Assembly (NCBI GenBank): GCA_046727855.1
Contig: JBKPDL010000073.1
Coordinates: forward strand, 1 to 22,450
DNA: 22,450 nucleotides
Direction of reading: 5' to 3'
Origin: DASPWV01 sp046727855
Lineage (GTDB): Bacteria > Acidobacteriota > Vicinamibacteria > Vicinamibacterales > UBA2999
Shown here piece by piece: positions 1 through 7,359 of this stretch. The stretch's first letter is position 1. Every line of letters starts with the position of its first letter. The notes under the pieces are model-generated. The model searched no databases and was not told the DNA's origin. It worked only from the letters and a program-made list of their open reading frames with translations. Both the position numbers and the translations under genes were made by a program.

Positions 1-469
1 AGGTGGCGCCGAATGGATCGACCTCCCCCAGCGCGCCTTGCAGGGCACGCGTATCGACCGTGAACGGCGCCACCTCATGCAACCGGCTGTCAAACGTGAA
101 CAGCGCGGCTTCGTCGCGGCCCGGCTCGAGCAACGTGAGCAGGTGATGGGCCGCGAACTTGGCAGCCAGCGCCACGTCCGCGACGCGCATGCTGCCACTG
201 ATATCGAAGAGAATCGCCAGGCTCAGCGGCGACGGATCCGATCGAAACGAGGTGATCGGCAGCCGCCGTCCCGAGTCGTAAATCTCAAAATCCTTCTGGG
301 TGAGCCCGCGTACGAGCCGCCCCTTCTTGTCGCGCACGGTCGCCGTGACCGTGACGATCTCCACGCCCGATTTGAAAATGGGTGTCTGGGGAGTAGCCGG
401 CTCCTGGGCATGTGCTGAAGCCAACGCCGCCATCACCAAGGCGAGGAGGAGGGGGCAGCCCCGTCTCAC
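1..469 (-). CDS. Secreted VWA-domain protein (VWFA-related Acidobacterial type), C-terminus outside window
   Basis: Read on the minus strand, this open frame begins at GTG 469 and runs off the left edge, so about 156 residues are visible. An in-frame TAA at 484-482 lies just upstream, so GTG 469 is the first possible start. Residues 1-21 form a signal peptide (MRRG, then a Leu/Ala/Val-rich stretch ending AHA before Q22), so the protein should be exported. Residues about 33-78 look like the N-terminal beta segment of Acidobacterial VWA proteins (KDFEIYDSG). The VWA fold starts near residue 82, and the MIDAS motif DISGS is at 89-93 (D89, S91, S93), which should bind a divalent metal. The family is abundant in Acidobacteria; its ligands are mostly unknown. 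It is divergent from the aminotransferase gene. A purine-rich AGGGG precedes the start with only about 2 nt spacing. Confidence 0.88.
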   Translation of the reverse strand, partial: MRRGCPLLLALVMAALASAHAQEPATPQTPIFKSGVEIVTVTATVRDKKGRLVRGLTQKDFEIYDSGRRLPITSFRSDPSPLSLAILFDISGSMRVADVALAAKFAAHHLLTLLEPGRDEAALFTFDSRLHEVAPFTVDTRALQGALGEVDPFGAT

Positions 470-616
470 GTCCCCTGTCTTTATCAAGGAGCTTGCCAGT
501 TTCTTAACTTGTTGATTTACCATGGTTTACTCGAAAGTCCACCCAGTGATCGGCCCTGTAATTTCTGGCAATGCGTGTATCTTTTACATGACGGATTGGC
601 TGATAAGATGCTGCCA
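470..616. promoter_or_regulatory. Divergent intergenic region between VWA gene and aminotransferase operon
   Basis: This 147-bp spacer separates two divergent genes, so promoters for both should lie here. On the plus strand TAAGAT (604-609) is a plausible -10 box, with TTTACA (583-588) or the overlapping TTTTAC as a weak -35. The first base after a 7-nt gap is the A of ATG 617, so the transcript may have no leader. On the minus strand TAAAAG (484-479) lies 9 nt before GTG 469 and is a weaker candidate. The assignments rest on sequence match only. Confidence 0.4.
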
Positions 617-1828
617 ATGCGCGCTCCTGCTCCCGTGGCCATCCGTACGGCCCACCGCGTCGATCGCTTCACGTATGCCATCCGAAATATCGTCACCGAA
701 GCGAAGAAAGTTGAGCAGACCGGCAGGCGGGTTCGCTATCTCAATATCGGCGACCCGAATCAGTTTGGATTTCAGACGCCGGCGCATTTGATCGATGCTG
801 TCGCGCGCGCCATGCGCGACGGGCACAACGGTTACACCGCATCGCCCGGAATCGTCGAGGCGCGCGAAGCGGTGGCTGCGGATTTCACGCGCCGCGCCGT
901 GCCCACTTCACCAGATCGCGTCCTGATCACGTCCGGCACGTCGGAGGGCATCGAGCTCGCGCTGACCGCGATCGTGGACGAGGGCGAGTCGGTGCTCGTG
1001 CCGTCGCCGACTTATCCGCTCTACACCGCCGTGCTCGCGAAGATCGGCGCCGACCCCGTGTATTACCGCACCGATCCGGCAAACGGATGGCTGCCGGATC
1101 TCGATCACATCCGCCGCTCGATGACGCCGCGCACGCGTGCCATCGTCGTGATCGATCCCAACAATCCAACCGGCGCGGTGTACCCGAATACCGTCCGTCG
1201 CGATCTGATCGCGATCGCCGAAGAACACGGCCTCGTGATTCTTGCCGACGAAGTGTACGGCGACCTCGCGTACGACGGTCCGGTTCCGCCCATGGCGACG
1301 TTGGATCTCGACGCGCCGATCATCTCGTTCTCGAGTCTGTCCAAGGCATACCTCGCGCCCGGCTGGCGTGCAGGTTGGATGGCGGTGGGCGCGACGCCGC
1401 GGCTCGATGGGGCGTTGGCGGCGATCAAGAAGCTCGCTGACGGTCGCCTGTGCAGCGCCGGCCCGATGCAATACGCCGTCACTCCGGCTCTTGCCGGCGA
1501 CCGCTCGCATCAGGTCGCGTTTCGTCAGGCGCTCCGCGAGCGCGCGGAGTTGACGACGAGACGCATGAACGCGATCCCGGGGATGAGCTGCGTCGCACCG
1601 CGCGGCGCGTTCTACGCCATGCCGCGGTTCGCGCTGCCTCACGGTACCGATCAGGACTTCGTACTGGGACTACTCCGATCAAAAGGCGTGCTCGTCGTCT
1701 ACGGCTCGGGATTTGGCGCTCCCCCCGAGGACGGCAGCTTCCGCATCGTCTTCCTCGCTTCGCCTCACGAACTCGACGCGATCTACGACGACATCGCGGA
1801 TTTCGCTGCCGAGTATGCCCGAGGTTAA
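617..1828 (+). CDS. Class I/II PLP-dependent aminotransferase (AlaA-like)
   Basis: This is a fold-type I aminotransferase of about 403 aa, likely acting on alanine/glutamate or a related amino acid with 2-oxoglutarate in the cytoplasm. Motifs in order are the N-terminal LNIGDPNQFGF segment, GHNGYTASPG, the cofactor-binding SGTSEGIELAL, VIDPNNPTGAVYP with the carboxylate-contacting Asn, ILADEVYGDL with the Asp that holds the PLP pyridine nitrogen, and SLSKAYLAPGWRAGW with the Schiff-base Lys (codon 1343-1345). The IGDPNQFGF/APGWRAGW pattern resembles AlaA-type glutamate-pyruvate aminotransferases, but aspartate or aromatic specificity cannot be excluded. The frame is open back to 509. ATG 608 and ATG 617 are both possible; 617 is preferred because TAAGAT ends exactly 7 nt before it and neither start has a Shine-Dalgarno sequence. 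It is first in a five-gene run and overlaps the next gene by 14 bp. Confidence 0.88.
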   Translation: MRAPAPVAIRTAHRVDRFTYAIRNIVTEAKKVEQTGRRVRYLNIGDPNQFGFQTPAHLIDAVARAMRDGHNGYTASPGIVEAREAVAADFTRRAVPTSPDRVLITSGTSEGIELALTAIVDEGESVLVPSPTYPLYTAVLAKIGADPVYYRTDPANGWLPDLDHIRRSMTPRTRAIVVIDPNNPTGAVYPNTVRRDLIAIAEEHGLVILADEVYGDLAYDGPVPPMATLDLDAPIISFSSLSKAYLAPGWRAGWMAVGATPRLDGALAAIKKLADGRLCSAGPMQYAVTPALAGDRSHQVAFRQALRERAELTTRRMNAIPGMSCVAPRGAFYAMPRFALPHGTDQDFVLGLLRSKGVLVVYGSGFGAPPEDGSFRIVFLASPHELDAIYDDIADFAAEYARG

Positions 1829-2843
1829 CGATCCCCGTCGCCTGATCGTCTTTGCCGTCGTCGCCAGCATCACGGGCGCGTTGCTGCTGGTGTTTCTCTA
1901 CAACGTCCGCAGTGTGCTGCTGTTGACGTATGTGAGTGCGCTCTTTGCCATCGGGATTTCGCCACTCGTTCGCACCATCGAGCGGCGGCGGCTGATCGGG
2001 CCCCGGGTGCCGCGTTGGCTGGCGATTCTCGTTATCTACGCGGCCATCATCAGCGCGATCGCGGCGATTCTCGCGGCGGTGATTCCACCGCTCGTCGATC
2101 AAGCGGAGGAACTCTGGCAGACGCTGCCAGCCAGAATCACTGATACGCAAAACTGGCTGGTCCGTGTCGGCATTCTGCGTCAGCCCATCACGTTGGGCGA
2201 AGCCGTACAACAGGCTCCGCCTGGTGGAGGGGCCACGGCCGTGACCACCGTTTTTGCGGCCGTACGGAATGTCCTGGGAGGCGTGTTTGGCATTATCGCG
2301 GTAGTGCTCCTGACGTTCTACATGCTGGTGGAGTCAGGCGAGATCTTCTCTTTCTTCGTCCAGCTCTTTCCGCGCCAGCGGCGGCGCCAGGTGACCGTGA
2401 TCATCGAGACCGTCACAATCAAGGTGAGTGCGTGGCTCGGTGGGCAATTGCTTCTCGCGATCATCATCGGCACCACATCCGCCGTCGCGCTGGGCTTGAT
2501 GGGCGTGCCGTATTTTTTCGTTCTGGCGATGATCTCCGCCGTCGGCGAAATGATCCCGATGGTTGGTCCGATCCTGTCGGCGATTCCCGCAATTCTCGTC
2601 GCGGCTTCTGTGTCGCCGGGCTTGGCGGTTGCCGTCACGATTTTTTTCATCGTCCAGCAGCAACTCGAGAATCACATCCTTGTGCCGAAAATCATGAGCC
2701 GACAAGTTGGCCTGAGCGCGGTCACCGTTCTCATCGCGCTCGCGATGGGAGGCGAGTTGCTCGGCATCGTTGGCGCGATTTTGTCCGTCCCCACCGCGGC
2801 GATCGTCCAGGTCCTCATTCAGGAGCTGGTCGCGCGCGAGTAG
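1815..2843 (+). CDS. AI-2E family (PerM/UPF0118) membrane permease
   Basis: The 342-aa protein is a multi-pass inner-membrane permease. Hydrophobic segments begin at residue about 9 (LIVFAVVASITGALLLVFL). There is a mid-protein amphipathic linker rich in charged residues, then the family signature GEMIPMVGPILSAIPA, followed by ENHILVPKIMSRQVGLS and a terminal GGELLGIVGAILSVPTAAI segment. These C-terminal motifs are typical of the AI-2E transporter family. Some members export autoinducer-2 and others act as Na+/H+ antiporters, so the substrate here is unknown. The frame is open upstream to 1713, but that region is inside the aminotransferase gene; ATG 1815 gives a normal family length and a natural N-terminus. 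It overlaps the preceding gene by 14 bp, and its TAG is followed directly by the next ATG, which suggests translational coupling. Confidence 0.87.
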   Translation: MPEVNDPRRLIVFAVVASITGALLLVFLYNVRSVLLLTYVSALFAIGISPLVRTIERRRLIGPRVPRWLAILVIYAAIISAIAAILAAVIPPLVDQAEELWQTLPARITDTQNWLVRVGILRQPITLGEAVQQAPPGGGATAVTTVFAAVRNVLGGVFGIIAVVLLTFYMLVESGEIFSFFVQLFPRQRRRQVTVIIETVTIKVSAWLGGQLLLAIIIGTTSAVALGLMGVPYFFVLAMISAVGEMIPMVGPILSAIPAILVAASVSPGLAVAVTIFFIVQQQLENHILVPKIMSRQVGLSAVTVLIALAMGGELLGIVGAILSVPTAAIVQVLIQELVARE

Positions 2844-4826
2844 ATGCGCGCTCTCACTGCGTTCCTGCTCTACCTTGCGATTACGGTGGCGATGACGTGG
2901 CCGCTCGCGGTTGGCATGAACCGCGATGTTCCAGGCGACCTCGGCGATTCGTTGCTCAACATCTGGATTCTCGGCTGGGGCGCAGAGAACGTGCCGAGAG
3001 TTGCAACTGGTCAGTTGTCATTCGGTCGAGCGTGGGACGCCAACGTCTTTCATCCCGAGCCGCTCGCGCTGTCGTTTTCGGAACACCTGTTTGGACAGGT
3101 GCTGCAAGTCCTTCCGATTTATCACCTCACCGGCAACCTGATTCTTTGCTACAACCTGCTGTTCCTCAGCACGTTCGTGCTCTCCGGGTTCGGGATGTAT
3201 CTGCTCGTGCGCGACGTGACCGGCAACAGCCATGCCGCATTCGTCGCGGGCTTGCTCTTTGCGTTCGTCCCGTTCCGTATCGCGCAAGTGGCCCACATTC
3301 AAACTTTGAGTTCTCAGTGGATGCCGTTGGCGCTTTACGGCTTTCGCCGCTACGTGTCCACATCGAGTGTCGTCGCGCTCGCGGGAGGCAGCGCGGCGCT
3401 CTTGATGCAGAACTGGTCGTGCGGCTACTTCCTGATGTTCTTTGCCCCTCTTGTCCTATTGTTTGTCGTCCATGAGATTGTTGCCGCCGGGCGGACGCGT
3501 GAACTCAAGGTGTGGCTGATGTTTGCGGCTGCCGCCGCGATCGTTGCTCTCGGAACGTGGCCGTTTCTCGCAATGTATCTCCAGGCCCAGCGCGTTCACC
3601 GACTCGAACGGCCGATCGCCGAGATCATTGGATTTTCCGCTGATGTTTACAGCTACTTCACCGCACCCGAAGCGCTCAGGCTCCTCGGTTCGACCCTGCG
3701 TGCATGGCCGAAGCCGGAAGGCGCGCTATTTCTCGGTTTCGTTCCGGTGCTGCTTGCCGGCGTGGGCGTGATTGCCGCGCTGCAACAGGCACGCGCGGCC
3801 GTGGCGGGAAGTTCATCGCTCTTCAAGGTTGTCGCACGCGCGCGGCGGATTTCGATGCGAGCGCTGCTCGTGGGTGTGATTGGACTTGTCGCCGTCGCAT
3901 TGCTCGGGGGGCTCGCGCTGCTCGTGTTTACCGGCGGTTTTGTGACCAACATCGCGGGCGTGCCGATTCGTGCCACGAATGCACTGCGACTCGGCGGCCA
4001 GCTCGCGATTGCGACTGCGGCATTGATTGCCTTGTCGGGTAAGTTCCGTCGCGTCGCTACGCACATGATCGCTTCGCCGGCGGGAATCGCGGCGATCTCG
4101 CTGGCGCTCGCGGTCTGGCTGTCGCTCGGCCCTCTTCCACGCGCACGTGGACAGGTGATCCCAGGATTCGGCCTGTACGCGCTGCTGCTCGATCATGTTC
4201 CCGGATTCAGCGGACTCCGTGTGCCGGCGCGCTACGCGATGGTCGCGGCCGTGTATTTATCGGTACTCGCGGGAATTGGCGCCGCCGTACTCATGCGGTC
4301 ACGCCCGCGCTCACGTAGGTCGCTGACAATCGCGGCTGTCCTGTCCGTTGCATTCCTCACCGAAGCCGCTTTTGCGCCGCTTCTGGTCAATCAGACGTGG
4401 GGTGAAGGCAACGCCGTGCCTCCCGCGCGCGTCGAACCAAAGTCCAACGCACCGGCGGTGTACAGGCAGCTCGCGTCGATGCCTGCGGAACTCGTCCTCG
4501 CCGAGTTTCCGTTCGGCGATCCTGCGTGGGAGCTGCGCTACGTGTATTACTCGACGGTGCACTGGAAGCGCATCGTCAACGGCTATAGCGGTGGCTTCCC
4601 ACAAGGCTACAAAGTCCGTGTTGCGCGGCTTCAGCGCGTCAACGAGTCGCCGGACGACGCTTGGCAAACGCTGGTCCAGGCGGGAACGACACACGTTGTC
4701 GTGCACGAGTCTGCGATGCGTACAGACGACGCAGCTCTCATCCATGGATGGCTGCGCCGTCGAGACGCGCGCGAGATCGGCCGATTCGGCAGCGATGTGC
4801 TGTACGATCTGACACATGCGCGCTGA
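2844..4826 (+). CDS. GT-C-like polytopic membrane protein, putative glycosyltransferase
   Basis: This 660-aa protein has about ten or more hydrophobic segments and a soluble C-terminal part of roughly 140 residues. The N-terminal helix (MRALTAFLLYLAITVAMTW) is followed by an acidic loop PGDLGDSLLN with D32 and D35. That is the position where GT-C glycosyltransferases keep a catalytic Asp in the first extracytoplasmic loop. Further on, a GLRVPARYAM segment is typical of large uncharacterised membrane proteins related to YfhO/GT-C families. By analogy it may move a sugar from a polyprenyl-phosphate donor to a lipid or protein on the outer face of the membrane; no substrate can be named. The start codon follows the previous stop without a gap, and the end overlaps the next gene by 11 bp. 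Function is inferred from topology and one motif, so it is less certain than the membrane assignment. Confidence 0.6.
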   Translation: MRALTAFLLYLAITVAMTWPLAVGMNRDVPGDLGDSLLNIWILGWGAENVPRVATGQLSFGRAWDANVFHPEPLALSFSEHLFGQVLQVLPIYHLTGNLILCYNLLFLSTFVLSGFGMYLLVRDVTGNSHAAFVAGLLFAFVPFRIAQVAHIQTLSSQWMPLALYGFRRYVSTSSVVALAGGSAALLMQNWSCGYFLMFFAPLVLLFVVHEIVAAGRTRELKVWLMFAAAAAIVALGTWPFLAMYLQAQRVHRLERPIAEIIGFSADVYSYFTAPEALRLLGSTLRAWPKPEGALFLGFVPVLLAGVGVIAALQQARAAVAGSSSLFKVVARARRISMRALLVGVIGLVAVALLGGLALLVFTGGFVTNIAGVPIRATNALRLGGQLAIATAALIALSGKFRRVATHMIASPAGIAAISLALAVWLSLGPLPRARGQVIPGFGLYALLLDHVPGFSGLRVPARYAMVAAVYLSVLAGIGAAVLMRSRPRSRRSLTIAAVLSVAFLTEAAFAPLLVNQTWGEGNAVPPARVEPKSNAPAVYRQLASMPAELVLAEFPFGDPAWELRYVYYSTVHWKRIVNGYSGGFPQGYKVRVARLQRVNESPDDAWQTLVQAGTTHVVVHESAMRTDDAALIHGWLRRRDAREIGRFGSDVLYDLTHAR

Positions 4827-5997
4827 TCCGCTGAAGTACCTGTCCGACGAGCTCGAGAACCTCAAACAGCAGGGCCTCTATCGCAAGCTGCGCGTTCTCG
4901 AGGGCGAGCAGTTGCCGCACGCCACGTTCGATCACAAGTCGGTCGTCAACCTCTCGTCGAACAATTACCTCGGACTCACTACGCATCCCAAGTTGCGCCA
5001 GGCGGCCATCGACGCGGTCAGGAAATACGGCGCCGGTTCCGGATCGGTGCGCACCATTGCGGGCACCATGGAGCTCCACATGGAGCTCGAACGCCGGCTC
5101 GCCGCGTTCAAGAACGTGGAAGCGGTTGTCGTGTTCCAAAGCGGCTTCAGCGCCAACGCCGGCACCGTGTCAGCGATCCTCACGAAAGAGGACGCCATCA
5201 TCTCGGATGAACTGAATCACGCGAGCATCATCGATGGGGCGAGATTGAGCCGCGCCACCATCAAAGTATTTCCGCACAAAGACGTCGACGCCGCGCGCAA
5301 GATCATGAAAGAGCTTCCCGCTGGGCAGCGAAAGCTTCTGATTACCGACGGGGTGTTCTCGATGGACGGCGACCTCGGGCCGTTGCCCGACTTGTGCGCC
5401 GTGGCCGAGGAATTCGGCGCCATTATGATGGTGGACGATGCGCATGCCAGCGGCGTGTTTGGCAGGGAGGGGCGCGGCACTGTCGATCATTTCAACTGCC
5501 ATGGGCGCGTAGACATCCAGGTTGGCACCCTATCGAAGGCCATTGGCGCGCTTGGCGGCTATGTCGCCGGTACCAAGGCGTTCATCGAGTTTCTCTATCA
5601 CCGCGCGCGTCCGTTCCTGTTCTCGACGTCGCACCCGCCGGCAGTCGCTGCGGCTTGTCTTGCCGCCGTGGACGTGCTGGAAACCGAGCCCCAGTGGATG
5701 GAAAAGCTGTGGGACAACACCCGGTTTTTCAAAGCCGGACTGCAGCGTCTCGGCTTCAATACCGGCCGGAGCGAGAGTCCCATCACGCCCGTCATCGTTG
5801 GCGAGGCGGCTCAGGCGATGGAAATGTCGGACAAACTGTTCGAACGCGGTGTTTTTGCACAGGGAATCGGCTTTCCGACCGTCCCGCGGGGCCAGGCGCG
5901 TTTGCGCACCATCGTCGAAGCGACGCACAGCCGCGAGGACCTGCAATATGCCCTGGACATGTTGGCAAAGGTCGGGAAGGAACTCGGGGTCATCTGA
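4816..5997 (+). CDS. kbl: Alpha-oxoamine synthase: glycine C-acetyltransferase (Kbl) or BioF-like
   Basis: The 393-aa protein is a PLP enzyme that condenses an amino acid with an acyl-CoA. In the KBL reaction, glycine and acetyl-CoA form 2-amino-3-ketobutyrate, the reverse being threonine breakdown. Visible motifs are NLSSNNYLGL (about 49-58), GAGSGSVRTIAGT, FQSGFSANAGT, DELNHASIIDGARLS, VDDAHASGVFGREGRGT with the cofactor Asp and His, and GTLSKAIGALGGY with the Schiff-base Lys K241. Length is that of KBL and AONS. The features match the KBL-related subfamily in which some members also make 8-amino-7-oxononanoate (a BioF activity). No tdh or other biotin gene is adjacent, so either role is possible; serine palmitoyltransferase is less likely. 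It overlaps the preceding gene by 11 bp. Confidence 0.85.
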   Translation: MRADPLKYLSDELENLKQQGLYRKLRVLEGEQLPHATFDHKSVVNLSSNNYLGLTTHPKLRQAAIDAVRKYGAGSGSVRTIAGTMELHMELERRLAAFKNVEAVVVFQSGFSANAGTVSAILTKEDAIISDELNHASIIDGARLSRATIKVFPHKDVDAARKIMKELPAGQRKLLITDGVFSMDGDLGPLPDLCAVAEEFGAIMMVDDAHASGVFGREGRGTVDHFNCHGRVDIQVGTLSKAIGALGGYVAGTKAFIEFLYHRARPFLFSTSHPPAVAAACLAAVDVLETEPQWMEKLWDNTRFFKAGLQRLGFNTGRSESPITPVIVGEAAQAMEMSDKLFERGVFAQGIGFPTVPRGQARLRTIVEATHSREDLQYALDMLAKVGKELGVI

Positions 5998-6019
5998 ATC
6001 CGTCAGTACGTGATTGGCG

Positions 6020-7222
6020 ATGAGATCCGCCAAATCGGCGCCACGCGAATTTTTCGAAACCTACACGAAAGACCTCACGACGGACGAGCTCGGTAAGCTC
6101 TTCACGCGTGAGACGCCGGAGGCCTATCAGTTTTTCGCTCGCGGCATCAATACTTCCGCGCTCGAGGGCCTGTCCTGGCACCGGCGCGCAATCAAATATG
6201 TGCAGGCGTTTTTTCTCGCCTTCACGATGCGGTTGTCGCCGGCGCGCCGTGTCATCTACGCTGTTGCGCTGGTATTGGCCGTCCTCGGGTTGCTGCAGTT
6301 GTTTTCGCATATCGGGCTGCTTTACTTCCGCCTACCGTTCCCGTTGACGTTCGTCAAGGTTGGGATTCCCGCGTTCATGTTTCAGCAGGGCACGAGCGCG
6401 TTGCTCCTCGGCTTTCTGCTGATGAACCTACTCGTGCTGCTGGAGGTCGCCGACCGCCTGTCGCTGAAACGGGACCTCGAGGTTGCGCGGGAGATTCAGC
6501 AAGCGATGCTGCCCGAAGGGACCTGGTCGGGCCCGGGTGTCGAAGCGTTTGGATTGACGCGTCCCGCCAACACCGTGGGGGGCGACTTTTATGACATCCT
6601 GCCGCAACCGGATGGGCAGGTGATCCTCGCGCTCGGCGATGTGTCCGGCAAAGCCAGTCCGGCCGCGCTTTTGATGGCGCTCCTGCTCGCAATGATGCGC
6701 ACGCTCGTGGACGAAGGACTGACCATTGCGCAGCTTGTCACGCGACTCAATCTGCAGATCATCCGCCACGCACCGGCATCGCGGTTCATCACGCTCTTTG
6801 TCGCTTCGTACAACACTCGTACGGGGATGCTGCAATTCGTCAATGCCGGACAAACGCCTCCGCTGTTGCGGCGTCACGACGGCACGATCGAGCGCCTCGC
6901 AACTGGCGGCATTGCCCTCGGCCTGTTCGAGGGGTCGACCTACGATGCCGGCGAAGTGCAGCTGGATCACGGCGACGCGCTCGTGATGTATAGCGACGGC
7001 ATCACGGAGGCAGAGGACCCAGCGGGACAGCCGTTCGACGAATGCGGGTTGGAGCGCACGCTTGCGCTGTATCCTGGTACCTTCCGTGACGCGTCTGCTG
7101 CCAGCATCGGGGAAGCCATTTTTGACGCAGTCGAGCATCACCGACGCGATTCGCGGCTGGGCGACGACCTCTCAGTACTGGTGCTGAGCCGACACTCAAA
7201 CCCGGCGCTCGTGAGTGGGTAG
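6020..7222 (+). CDS. Membrane-anchored SpoIIE/RsbU-type PP2C phosphatase
   Basis: This 400-aa protein probably removes phosphate from Ser/Thr of an anti-sigma-factor antagonist (STAS) partner. Residues 1-75 are a soluble, mostly helical N-terminus without a recognised domain. Two hydrophobic segments follow, at about 78-103 and 114-145. A helical linker (RDLEVAREIQQAMLPEG, 151-167) leads into the SpoIIE PP2C domain. Metal-binding motifs are GGDFYD (187-192), DVSGKA (207-212), YSDGITEA and, near the C-terminus, DDLSVLVL. DVSGKA replaces the usual DVSGKG, a mild change. ATG 6020 is chosen; an in-frame TTG at 6014 is an alternative. It starts 22 bp after the alpha-oxoamine synthase and ends the five-gene run. 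No STAS or anti-sigma gene is nearby, so its target is elsewhere. Confidence 0.88.
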   Translation: MRSAKSAPREFFETYTKDLTTDELGKLFTRETPEAYQFFARGINTSALEGLSWHRRAIKYVQAFFLAFTMRLSPARRVIYAVALVLAVLGLLQLFSHIGLLYFRLPFPLTFVKVGIPAFMFQQGTSALLLGFLLMNLLVLLEVADRLSLKRDLEVAREIQQAMLPEGTWSGPGVEAFGLTRPANTVGGDFYDILPQPDGQVILALGDVSGKASPAALLMALLLAMMRTLVDEGLTIAQLVTRLNLQIIRHAPASRFITLFVASYNTRTGMLQFVNAGQTPPLLRRHDGTIERLATGGIALGLFEGSTYDAGEVQLDHGDALVMYSDGITEAEDPAGQPFDECGLERTLALYPGTFRDASAASIGEAIFDAVEHHRRDSRLGDDLSVLVLSRHSNPALVSG

Positions 7223-7359
7223 CGCGAACGGCGCGCGCTGCGCGAAAGCCTCCCGATTCGGCCCCTTCACTCGGACTACCGCGCTGCCAGCAGGCGCAAC
7301 GCCAGTGAATTGAGGGCTTAAATGCGATAGCCTAAAGACGCCTTCCCACAGCTTTTGCC
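7223..7359. promoter_or_regulatory. Spacer before M1 peptidase with hairpin and repeat motif
   Basis: The 137-bp spacer holds a GC-rich imperfect hairpin at 7281-7297 (GCGCTGC-CA-GCAGGCGC with one bulged G) but no T-run, so it is a poor terminator. At 7303-7323 lies a 21-nt motif beginning CAGTGAATTGAGGG that recurs with about 3 changes at 14806-14826. TAGCCT (7328-7333) is a possible -10 box for the peptidase gene; it would give a leader of about 19 nt without a Shine-Dalgarno sequence. Confidence 0.35.

Noticed and set aside
522..524. ATG on the minus strand as the start of the VWA gene
   Set aside because: It is not in frame: reading from it gives a different frame, and the VWA frame meets a TAA at 484-482, so GTG 469 is the start.
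2432..3475. 347-aa plus-strand open frame
   Set aside because: It is an Arg-rich out-of-frame shadow spanning the AI-2E permease and the GT-C-like gene, both of which read as membrane proteins in their own frames.
7281..7297. Intrinsic terminator after the membrane SpoIIE phosphatase gene
   Set aside because: The hairpin has a bulge and no T-run follows it.
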